From positions 15,427,501 through 15,491,500 of the forward strand of contig CM034102.1 in the NCBI GenBank assembly GCA_019914945.1: a DNA stretch of 64,000 bases, read 5' to 3'. This document shows positions 11,369 through 22,372 of this stretch, one piece after another. The translations under genes and the position numbers were made by a program. Under the pieces are notes generated by a model. That model was not told the DNA's origin. It searched no databases and was given only the letters and a program-made list of their open reading frames with translations. Numbering within the stretch: position 1 is the first letter of the stretch; every line of letters starts with the position of its first letter. The DNA is from Typha latifolia (taxonomy: Eukaryota; Streptophyta; Magnoliopsida; Poales; Typhaceae).

Positions 11369-12525
11369 TGTTGGATATTGATCATTCTCCTTGTTCCTAT
11401 ATATCACTCAGAATCACACAAATTGGAGAAACTTAATAGATTCCCTTCTCCAATAATTTATTTAATCATTTGAAAAAACAATTATTCATCATGCTACAAT
11501 CCACTGTTAGAAGAAGATTACACATCCTAACTACTGCTCTTTAGAACCCCATCAGTATACTACCATGAGTTTCATGAGAATAAGTGCTGCCACTGTCTTA
11601 TCATTGTCGTGTCAGATTTCACCACTCTATTGAACTTTCAATCCCCTCCACAGAAAATAAGAGAGATGTAGCACCACAATCATTTTTAACCTCAGAAACT
11701 TCTATCCATCAATTCTCACATGAGAAGTCAAAAGTCTTTCAGAGACATCTAAATATTTGTGCTAAGCTGTGTCAGAGATTATCCCTTCTTTTGAGTGCTG
11801 AATTAAGAATAGCTCTCCTCAGAAGGCAGTCTTAAAGCTTCCTTAGCATTGTCTTAGGAAAGAGAGGAGTGCCCTCTTTCCATATGCCCCAGGAACCAAA
11901 ATATTTTTAATACAAAAAAAATGATTCTAGCAACACTGACACCCAAGATGTGTAAAAATATGAAAAATCTAAGAAAGAGCGATAAACATAGCATAACACA
12001 AGATGTGGTTCACTTATATCCAGGAGCATGAAGAAAAACAAATTTGCTATCAAGAATATGAAATATAAGCTGATGAATCTTATCTCCCTACTGTTATGAG
12101 TACAATATTTCAATAGAAATCCTTCTTGCTTGACTATTCCTTATTCAAATTCATTTTCGGAGTGTCCAAGTCACTGTACCCAATCAAGCTTGGAGACTTT
12201 AAAAAAGCAATAAGACTTAAAAAGCAAACCTCCAAATCCCACTATTCTCTACACCAAAAAGATAGAGCTAAGAGAGTAATTCTCTCTTGCCCACCAACTC
12301 CCTTTTGTGTAGAACGCGCCGCCTATTATACATAGTCTCCCACTTAATTCAAACCACATGATCCAAGTGATTCCAAACTAACATAACTCACTAATGAGTT
12401 TATTGAACTAACTCAAATGAGTATATGGTTTGATTATGTGATTTGACATCACAAAATCAACAATACATTATTATCACAAACCCAACAAGTATCGTAAGTC
12501 ATAATATTGGTAGACAAACCCAACA
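11369..12525 (-). mobile_element. probable solo Copia-type LTR
   Basis: Read on the minus strand, the segment starts TGTTGGGTTTGT and ends ATATCCAACA, the TG...CA bounded TGTTGG/CCAACA form common in plant Copia LTRs. Inside, in order, are GACTATGTATAATAG (TATA-like), an AAAAGGGAG/TCTCTCTTAGCTCT stretch, and late on GCTCCTGGATATAAGTGAAC, which resembles the GGATGTAGG-type motif found near the 3' part of many Copia LTRs. No primer-binding site follows, no polypurine tract precedes, and no gag-pol lies alongside, so it looks like a solo LTR. A second TGTTGGGTTTGT 38 nt inside makes the exact right edge uncertain, and I found no clear 5-bp target duplication. Confidence 0.5.
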
Positions 12526-14403
12526 AACAGCATAGTATAGGTGCACCGTGCACAGTATGATCCATTGATGTCAACATTATCTGCTTATTTATGAAGAATA
12601 AGTCAACCTATTGCTACACCATCTGTCAATTTACAATGTGCAAACTGAGAGTTACTATCTTCCACAGGTGGCCAGAGTTATTGGACAACCTTCGAAGAGT
12701 CATGGTGTTTGAAACATAACAGTGTTTAAAGTTGGACCAAGAGTTTCCTTCTGTTTCTGTTTGAAGGTAAAAGCAAGCAAGATTAGGACATAAAAGCTTG
12801 CGGCTGTGTTTCAATTATAAAAAGAAATTAGTCCAGAAGACAATTTGATGAGCTTCCTTCCAAGTCACGGTTATTGCGAGCATGGAAGTCATACAAGTGT
12901 GAAGACATAAGCATGTTACAAGTCCGTTGACAGTGGGCTGCATTAATATTAATAAGATAAGATTCATAAGAAAGATCCTCTGCATAAAGAATCTAAAATA
13001 ATATGGGGCCTCGATAATTAAATTAATTTTGTGGACTACCATGTTGATGATTAATCAATAAGAGCCTACAAGCTAGGCTTATGCATCATTTAAGAATGAT
13101 GACAAAGATATTTTGCATTGTTTACCTACTCTACAAGATGTATCTGGGTGACCGGAGTGGATTTTGTCATTCCTTGAAAAATCCAATTAGCTATAACAAA
13201 GACCAAATTATTTTTAAAGGACGGCAGTAAGCTACAAATCCCTGCATATATATTAATCAGAGGTCAGCAAAATTTTTGTGCTTATGGACAGTAAAAATTA
13301 AAAGCATGCCTTGATGGTGCACCAAAAGGATATGTGAAAAATCTGGCAAATTTCCTTGGCTAAAGATCTAAAGAACAAATAGGGGACACACAGAAATATT
13401 AGAGCTTTAAAAATAGCAGAAAGCAAAAACTCATTGAGCCCAATAAGAAATGTAATACATTGTTTATATCCTATGCTTTAAGATTTGTGTCCAAGAATCA
13501 TATATCTTGATTGACCCATGGCAAGGTGGATCCTCCTGAGTTAACCGGTAATGTTCAGATAATAAAAGAGGCTTATGTTGTAGGAGTGTTCCTGAGTTTA
13601 AATCTGTGCAGTATTGGTTTAATTGGAACAACATTAAATTCCCATTTTATTAAAATAAAAATGTGGATCCTCATGGGTGGAAGTTGATATGGCATATGAT
13701 GCTCGTGTGTCTCAGAAGGGTGCAAGAGTAGGTGTTATCTTAAGCCTATAATTTAATGGTAGATAAGCATAGTCTACCTGACTCTCACCTTGTGCTAATC
13801 TGCTTACATGGTGGAATGGCAGCCACAAGTGTAAGGCAAGAAGATATATGAGGCCCACAATATATACAAGTATTATTTGTGAGATATTTGCCTACTATAA
13901 CTAATCTAATGCAAGTGTTGTTAGTCTTACTGGAGTTGTTTAGTCTAGTGGGATAAATTAGAGAAAGAGCCAAGCATAGTTAGGTTGCTAATTGTAGGTA
14001 GGTGACAATAATATCAGTATAATATAGGGAAACCTGCAGTGAATCTGCACCAGATCATAATCTGTCAAAAAAAAAAGTTGTCTTAAAAGTAGAATTGTCA
14101 TCCAAAAGCAAATTAATTAACTAGATGCAACAAGAGTTCATGATAAGGATAAGAATTTTGGTGGAAATTTGTAAGCAAGCGTGTTGCAACTTACTTTTTT
14201 GTACCTTTAACTTCTAGAAAAAGAGAAGAATAAAATGTCATATAAATCTTTATAAATCATGATTCGCAAGATTTCAAAAGACAAATGAAATCAAGTCTGA
14301 AAAATCTAGTGAATTAAGCTTCTACTGGATCCTAACCAATGTGAAGTGCAAGACCCAAAAACTAAGTTGCTAATTTTGCTGCTTCAGGATTCAGACAGGA
14401 GTC

Positions 14404-14593
14404 GAGGTAATAACTAATAATTGCTTATGAACTCAAAGTTATCTGATGATTAGTCTTATTATGCCGTCAAAAAGTTTCAACTTGTATGCATGAAGTTGAG
14501 GTAATAACTAATAATTGCTTATGAACTCAAAGTTATCTGATGATTAGTCTTATTATGCCGTCAAAAAGTTTCAACTTGTATGCATGAAGTTGA
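14404..14593. repeat. exact 94-bp tandem duplication
   Basis: The unit beginning GAGGTAATAACTAATAATTG at 14404 repeats at 14498 without any difference I can see, ending at about 14593. The base before each copy differs in context (GTC versus GTT), so the boundary is sharp. It lies in intergenic DNA between the 5-phosphatase and the LDIP-like gene. Confidence 0.95.
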
Positions 14594-16591
14594 CTAATCA
14601 ATTTTATATAGCCTCATGATAGGCAAGACTGTAGGTTGCTATAACCTATACTCTTGACAAAAGATAATAGGTCACTTGATGGTTTTAAAACTCAAAGATA
14701 ACATCACGACTAATAATGCAGATGTCTACTTTCTAAGTTTGCTCATCATATCCAATTAAGAATGTATATCTAGATATGGTTATAAAATATTTCCAATAGT
14801 TTTAGAACTAACATTAATTTTTCTATGAATCTCATTACTGTGAACTCGCTTTTTCAGCTCATCATGCAATTGCCATTTTCATTATTTAGTAATGCCATCT
14901 CAGTCAACACTCACAGCTATCCCATGGACTAAAAAAGGGATAGTAACTTGGTTCAGATTCTGCTGCAAGTAAGAGGATGTAAATCTCATTATAAGTTCCA
15001 ACTCTGATGGATCCACTGACAACCATATGCATGAAGATAAACTCATCCTCCCATCAGCTTAAGCTGTAAAAGTAATTGGTGAATTATAATGGTGAATAAA
15101 CTGTTCTTTATCAGCTTAATCTTCTGGAGTTACTGGTGGATTTATTAATAACATTGATAAATGACATTCCTTGCCAGCAGTATACATCAAAATAGATAAT
15201 ACAAGTACTCATACTATGCTGTAAGTCAGAATGAATTTTTGCCTGTAGTTAGGGCATGCACCATTTAACTTTCTAAAGTTCAAACATTACTAACATTTGT
15301 TGCATTAAGAGCCACATTAGGGATCTCATCATCCCTAATCACTGGCGTTTCAAAACCATTCAGATATGTTAGGTTTCCATATCAGAGTGGATCTAATGTA
15401 AATCCAATAAATCATAGCTAGTCAAATTACAACTTGTTTAATGACTTAATCATATTGACTACTGGATCAAGTTGGCATTCAAAGATAGACCTACCACAAT
15501 AGTGTAATAAATCATTAAATACACTCAAATAATGCTTCATACTATGCATATGTCAGTAATCTGTGATGATACTTAGTAAGCATCAATGCAAAATTTGTCT
15601 ATGCATATATCCGGAGACGGACGACAAAGTACTAACACAACGAGAAGCAAATCTTTACACCTTAGAAAATAAACACAAAGAATAAAGGTAAAAGAGAACA
15701 ATTCTACCTGAATTTGAACTGCAATCGAAAGAGATGCACATTTTTTATATCACATAGATCCACCATGGTTGTTGACAAGAAACCAGATTAATTCTTCAAT
15801 CAGACATATGCTACTACCAAGAACGTCTGATCCGACTTCTCATGGTTGATTTCGCTTTAACTTGCACTGCTACATTCAGATACAACATTTTCATCAAAGA
15901 AATACCACTGCAAGCCATGGATAAGAGACTGTCAACTTTGGAAAAGAATCGTATCATTGCAACAATATCTGAATGAAATGGCTGAACAGTAATAGCAAGT
16001 GATATCAATTCTACTACCTTCAATATACACATAAGCAGCAGAACAAGACAAAGTTTATACACAAGCGAAAGTTAATGGATTGCAATTCATACGGCCAAGA
16101 TCAACAGAGAAATTCTTGAGGATAAGGTTAATAACTTAATATCATCTGATTTGCAAGTCCATGCAGTGTTACTTTTCTTAGTAAAATTTTATATTCAGTG
16201 CTGCAACTGAAGACACCAATAACCACTGCGACAATGCAGTGTTTATCAAACTGATATCTGTAGTAATACATCTCATGCATAGCCAAGCATAATCTATTTC
16301 AGAACTTTACACGGGTATGTAGCTGGTGAAATTGTTCGAACCTTCCAGTTTTAGCACAACTAATTTTTATAATCCCCCATCTTACACACCCCCATATCCA
16401 TTACAAGAAACAAGAAACACACTCCCAGAACCAACCAAAGAGACCGGCTCAACAGAGTGCCAGATCGACAACTATTTGTACAGTCGATATGAGCAAAAGT
16501 CAACTTATATAGGATTGCTTCCATGCAGAATGACCGTAGGAAATCTGCAAGGCATTCAAGTTGGCTTTAGTCACTAGGCTTTGAGTTCACA

Positions 16592-17284
16592 TCACGTGGT
16601 GATTTGCCGAGCAGCAGAATATGCTGAAATTGCTGAACTTGTCATATTGATTGATTGCTTAGTAACGTCCAAGCTTTTCTGGGCAGCGAAAAAGATGATC
16701 CAAAAGAACCCAATCCACCCTGCAGCAAATGTTGAGTTTTGTGAGACTTCCAGTTGGTAAATGTTTAAAAACCATTAACACATAAAGAAACTCAGGGAAG
16801 CCATGTAGAGTTCTCAAACCATAAATTATAGTACTCTAAAAAAGGATTGCTTTAAAATTGGCATGCATCTTACTGGGTCATCATTGGCACAACACCCTAT
16901 GCATGGGCCAAGGGTAAGAATGAAGAAACTAGGGCTATATTTTGTACCCCATGGATGAGTAGAATTACTTTTCATAATTAAAAGGTGTGCCTTGTGAAAA
17001 ATAATCTGAGCAATGAGATTTTGGCACGAGCTTCTGAACATGATACTTGTTTACATTTCTCCGACAGAAGTGCTCTTGCATTTGATATCATATCTGTCAC
17101 ATCCCCTACTACTAACACTACTGAGAGCATGGTGCATGGTCAGGCCGCAACCTACTGAGACCATGCCTAATAGGGTGCAAAGCATATCAAAACACTTCCT
17201 GCAATTATCTTCTATAGAAAATAACATAAAACCAAACAGCGCAGCAATACATTTTAAACATTATATATATATATATACAGAGAG

Positions 17285-17338
<54 letters not shown>

Positions 17339-20300
17339 AATTAATCGCCAATCCATTTTAGAGATCCACCTAAAAATGGATCTAACTTAAATAAGTAATA
17401 ACTGATAGTAGTAGATCTTCCAATTAAGTGTGAATCCGCTTCATGTGGATCAAATAATTTCATGATGCACTTCAACTGCATTGCCTTTTCACTTGAGAAC
17501 ATATAGTCTTTGCATTAAGCACCTAGGCAGTTGAAGAGGCCTGGGTGGGCATGGAAGGGCTTTATGAAGGAATCCTCAACCGAAAAGTGTTACAAGGCTT
17601 TCTTGTTGGTGCTGTGGCAACCCTTGCCACATGCCGACCTAGCGACATCCATAAATACCAATTTTCAAGGAATCATTGACTTCAATTAAATGTTTCGAAA
17701 CTCGATAATGGGATTGGGCATCCAAGGAAATGATATACATCGGCCGTATCAGTTGTATGGGCCGCTCGTATCGGATTTGACTATTTTTTAATTAAATAAA
17801 ATTTTAAATATCATTTAAAAATACAGAAAATTTTCTAAAAATTTAGAAAAAATGATAAAAAAGAAAGAAAATAAAATCACTCACATGTGAAGCATAAAAT
17901 TTTTAAAAATGTATTAATTTAAAAAACAAAACCCTATCTCTCTTCCTCCTCTTTTTTCCTTCTCTTCCCTCTCCCTCTTACTGCCACAACCCATCTCTCT
18001 CCTTTTTTTCCTCCATTTTTTTCTCTCCCTTCTCTTCTTCCCTCTCCCTCTTACTGCTGCAACCCACCTCTCCTTCTTTCGTCCTCCCTCTCTCTCTCTC
18101 TCTATCTCTTTCTTCCCCTCTCTTTCCCTTCCGCACTTGTATCGGCTAATCTAGCCGATCCTGATCAATTTCAGCCGAAACTAGGTTCCATGCTTCAATC
18201 CTCAAAAGCAATAATTACTAAGAAAGTTACTTTCTTAAAGATGCCCTATTTTTGTAGAAATTTCAATCTAATCAAGGAATGGGATGATTTACCACTTTAA
18301 ATATACGGTCTTCAAATATGGTTTAACAAGAACATAACATTCTAGGTTCGCAAATTGCATAATATCTCCAGACATGCCAATGCCAACGTATGATTATACT
18401 AGTCAATCCAAAAGAGAATAAATGAAGATAGATTAACTGTGCTAAAGAAATTGGACCTTTATTACTTCAGCTGGTGCCTATATTCAAAAAGAGATCATTG
18501 GAAGCCTTCTTCTATGATCTTGATATGTGCATTAAAAAATGATTTATTATAACTTATAAGGGCCATCATTTGTGGTTGAGAACAAATAGTACAAACTTCC
18601 TCCTCAAGGGCTCAAGGGCTTAACAAAAACCTTGGATGTCAGTGTCCAGAATTGCGTCTAAAAGCTAACCCTACAAATCCTTATAAAGGCCAAAAGAAGT
18701 GCATTACTCCACATGGTAATAACAAACTGGAGAATTGTAATTAGAGGATTGGAACATGAACAGAAAATTTGAGAGAATATAGAAGTAAAAATGTGATTGA
18801 CATATATTTGGACCAAGGATCATAAAAACTCAGATTTTATGGAACCCCAGTAGGAGTATATTCCCAGCCATATACTCAGTTACTCACATCCATGAAGGGT
18901 AACTCAAGGCAGTCAGTTCCGCTTAAACAAAAAAACAACCAAGAAAAAGTTGAATTAGCCACTTTAGGAGGGAAAAATCATTACACCATTGACACCGTAG
19001 TAGTGGTGACCAGGGATTAGGAGATAAATTATCACATTTAAAGCATGCATGAATATTATCAATTGGCACTCAATAGAACAAGGTTTTAATACGAAAGGAA
19101 CTTCATGCTGCATACTTTGATTATCTCAAAACAAGGACCTTTTTTCTAAAGAAAAAGAAGGATGGTGTACCAGTAGCTATCATGACAGCAATGATTATTG
19201 AGATAGTTGTGGTGGAAATAATGAAGGCTGCAACTGATAGTGCTCCAATGTATATCGCTGCTAAAGAAGTGAAGAAAAGAGCCAGAAATCCTCCAGCAGC
19301 TGCCAAAGACATTATTAAGGAAATGATGATAGCATTCACTGTTGCCACGAAAAGGATGAACATGAAAAACAGCAATCCAGTCAAAGCCAGAAGTGTGATT
19401 GATCCGACCTGTCAAGTAAGAAAGTTCAGAACATCTGTACATTTGAATAGCGATCAAAATTGCTGGTGACATCTTCCAATGGAATGTTAAAGAAAAAATG
19501 CGCTTCAAACTTTTACCAAATGTAGCAACTAGCAATTATCTGACTACAAGGTAATTAGGGCAATCGACTGTCTACTGCACAAGGAACAATAAAACAGTGA
19601 GGATTAGAAGATCTAAAGAAAAAGTCCTCATAAAACATGGCACCACTCTTATACTTTTGAGTATTGAAAATGGCAAGAAATAAGGTCTCAAGAGGAAATC
19701 AACTCTAACTATTTCATTAATGATACAATGTCCCTATGAATTTCATATTTACAGCACTAATCCGCCTCAAGCTAGCCAGATAGACATATAATGTTCTCGT
19801 CAGTCCATATATCTAAATCAGGTATTTCATTAATTATAAAATGACACTATGAATTTTTGCTCTTTCACTCCAACTTCTGCTCATTATGCATACCATAACA
19901 GTACTATGTGTTCTCTTTACAATTGCAACTCAATATTTGCTTGAAAAATAACTATTTAAGCAAGGGCACAGATTATTTCTATCTAGAACTGCGTTATCTC
20001 ACTATGTATTAATCAAACTTCCCAAGTATCTAATTAGATACTGACCAACTAATCAAGATTATCTGCTAAGAAAAAAAAAAACAAAAAGCAAATTGAATTA
20101 TTACTTGTATAACGCATTATCGAGAAATAAAAGAAGACGACTAAGCATTTCAACTTTTTATTTATCTACAGACAACACTCATCTACGATACTAACAAATA
20201 AGAAACTAAGTCCAACTTTATATCAACTAGAGCCGATACAAACCTATCAAAAGAAGGGTTAAAAGTTTTATCTTAAGATGACAAAATTCTTGACAAGGAC

Positions 20301-20603
20301 GTTATCGAATCTCACCGAGATGACAAGAAGGGCGCGAAGTGGACTTCCCCGGCGAGTCCAGAGAAGGAGATCGCGAGCGGAGTTCCTCGAAGCTACTCGA
20401 AGACGCGGCGCACTCTTCGAGGCGGAGGACCGGATGCGTTGGATCAGAGGCGGCGAATCGACGCCGGAGGAGAGGACGCCGGCGACGTAGTCGCGGAGGA
20501 CGGCGGGGAGGGTGTCGGCATCGGCGGAGATCTCGATCGGACGGCCGAGGTCGTCCGAGACGTCACCGTTGGATCCCTTCATCACGGACTGCGACTCCGC
20601 CAT
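16592..20603 (-). CDS. small membrane protein, LDIP-like (lipid-droplet candidate)
   Basis: Three exons: 20316-20603, 19171-19408, 16592-16719; 654 nt, 217 residues, phases agree. The N-terminus (about 1-95) is hydrophilic with Ser/Arg-rich stretches and the segment LPAVLRDYVAGVLSSG. A long hydrophobic block of about 95 residues follows (LLALTGLLFFMFILFVATV, then SLAAAGGFLALFF, IGALSVAAFIIST, VMIATGWIGFFWIIFF). The tail is SLDVTKQSINMTSSAISAYS. Size, the central hydrophobic domain and the Ser/Ala-rich tail recall Arabidopsis LDAP-interacting protein (LDIP, about 23 kDa), which coats lipid droplets; this is from memory and is my best guess only. Alternatives are an unnamed oleosin-like or ER membrane protein. 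Intron 2 (2.45 kb) contains a (TA)n(GA)n tract and a short hAT-like element. Confidence 0.72.
17261..17335. repeat. (TA)n and (GA)n compound microsatellite
   Basis: About 17 nt of TA repeat, a short linker, then about 48 nt of GA repeat at 17288-17335, inside intron 2 of the LDIP-like gene. Confidence 0.9.
17688..18192. mobile_element. short non-autonomous hAT-like element
   Basis: The right end, read inward from 18192, is CATGGAACCTAGTTTCGGCT. It matches the terminus of the hAT element at 1-1009 at 16 of 21 positions and also starts with CA. CTTCAATC directly outside it (18193-18200) is matched at 7 of 8 positions by CTTCAATT at 17680-17687, an 8-bp candidate target duplication as hAT elements make. 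Inside are CGGCCG/GGGCCGCTCG blocks, an AT-rich core, and a pyrimidine-rich tract with repeats of CCCTCTCCCTCTTACTGC. There is no coding capacity. The left terminus (AAATGTTTCGAAACTCG) is only a weak match, so the element is old or the left edge is misplaced. Confidence 0.5.
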
Positions 20604-22153
20604 CTCGTTCTACTGGAGCTCCACTTCCGAGAAGGAACAAGTGTAGTGGTATTAATAAGTCGGATGCGGTGACACGTGGCGGCCGATTAGCTTCCACGTA
20701 TCCGACCGATAGGGTAACCGCCACGTCGTATCCTAGTGGATGAACACTAATGCTGATTTCTATTCAATCAGCTATTATACCGTAAATTGTTATATATCTT
20801 TCCTTATTAATTAGGAGAAAATATATATTTATCCAGGCCAAATTTCAAAATCCCTTTGATTTCAAGTGTGGTAAAATAATTTCTGTTAACCCTTAAACTT
20901 TATATTCACATTGACCCTCTAAATTATGTAAAATATTTCATCCAGGACAGTATTAACAAAAAATATCAATAACTATTTGAAAGGAAAGAAATATAAACAA
21001 ATCAAAGAAAAAAGAAAAAAGAAAACTAACTAGCTGTTGTAAAATTAAAAAAAAGGAGCATTTTAATATTCTATATATTAAAATTAATGCTCATTATCCA
21101 GATGCATATTAAATTGAAACTATAAAAAGATTTAAGTGATATATATTTCCCGTAATGGTTACTATTTCGGATCTGAATCCGATAAGCCAACGCGGATCCA
21201 ACGCACATCCGCGCGGCAAAAGCCCCGGCCAATCTAAGCCTATTAAACTGGGCCGGACCTAATTTTATGGGCGTTTGACTATACTATGAGAGAGAGAGAG
21301 AGAGAGAGAGAGAAATTTTGCAGTCAGTCTCGGTCAAAGATTCATAAATTTTTGCAATCAAAAAAAGGAAATGGCTCTCGTGCCTCTTTTTCATGTCAGC
21401 CGAAAGAAGTCAATCATACACCAATGGATTACAAAATCATTAATGCTGCCCATTTATTGTTCTCTCTCTGTGTCTATTGAGTTCATCATTTATCTCCGAC
21501 AAAGAAAAGAGGGACGATGGAAATACTCTCCGTAGACAACATCTGACTACATTGAAAGCTCCTTACCTTGAATCCTGTTTGGTTTCTCTTGTCCATCTCA
21601 GGGGCTAAATTTCCAGTCACGTTTGTTGATTTCATCTAGAGTATTATTATATGTTGTCCAAATTATATTTCGTAAACAATTTCACTAGAGTATTATTATA
21701 TGTTGTCCAAATTATATATTGAAAATGATTAGCTTTCTTTATCCATCATATGATTAGCTTACGAACAGTGTGGTTTTTCCAAACTACTATAGTAATGAGG
21801 TAGCTACAAAAAGAATTATATGCTAGTGTAACTAATATACATTTGAAAAACTAAAATTGTAGTTGGGAACTATTGAATAATTGGTAACACATTTCATTTT
21901 ACTTCTCTCCAACTTTCCGGTTGCAAAGAACAAATTACACCAATGACCACAGCTTCCAACTTTAACCAATCCACACTCCCCACTAAAACACTGCAGTTGA
22001 AGCTGAAGTACAAGAGATGGATGCATGCCCATTTCAAGAGACTTAGTTGCTCCATTGTAGTATTCGTTTTCCATGGACAATATTCCTTCCTTCACCTTCT
22101 TCAGTTGATACGTACCTTTGCTATGGACAAGAAGCAAGTGAAAGCCATGAGCA
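20604..22153. other. intergenic, no gene seen
   Basis: Contains the promoter of the LDIP-like gene on its left side and the 3' region of KANADI on its right. A (GA)n tract lies at 21287-21313. GC rises briefly near 21175-21260 (GATCCAACGC, CCCCGGCC), without an open frame or palindrome I can assign. An imperfect direct repeat, CACTAGAGTATTATTATATGTTGTC, is partly repeated at about 21637-21720. Confidence 0.55.
20673..20727 (-). promoter_or_regulatory. cluster of three ACGT boxes upstream of LDIP-like gene
   Basis: CACGTG at 20673-20678 (GCCACGTGT in the gene's sense), CACGTA at 20695-20700 and CACGTC at 20722-20727, all within 130 nt of the ATG at 20603. Such ACGT cores bind bZIP factors, and two or more close together form ABA-response elements. 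The 5' end of the transcript is unknown, so the boxes may be core promoter or leader. Confidence 0.5.
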
Positions 22154-22334
22154 TCAGTCATGGTCTGTGCTGTGCCAGTCAGGCCTCCCTAACGTGAACT
22201 CCAAACTAGGGCTTCTGAGCTCGTGATTAAGTAATTGAGAACCTTCCATGTTCTGTGATAAACCGAAGGCCGGCATTGATACATTAGCATATATACTAAG
22301 TATCAGAAGAAAGGAATGTATGTTCTAATCACAG

Positions 22335-22372
<38 letters not shown>

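Larger units (their letters stand above)
9979..16591. other. intergenic with LTR and tandem repeat, no gene seen
   Basis: The part up to about 10300 is promoter and 5' UTR of the 5-phosphatase. A probable Copia LTR (11369-12525) and a 94-bp tandem duplication (14404-14593) lie within and are listed separately. The remaining sequence is AT-rich, with short low-complexity open frames only (for example 10915-11229), none with a recognisable motif. The last few hundred bases are likely 3' UTR of the LDIP-like gene. Confidence 0.55.

Noticed and set aside
11584..11835. 83-codon open frame
   Set aside because: Lies antisense inside the probable Copia LTR.
19182..19469. 95-codon + strand open frame
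   Set aside because: Antisense shadow of LDIP-like exon 2, which is phase-consistent with its neighbours.
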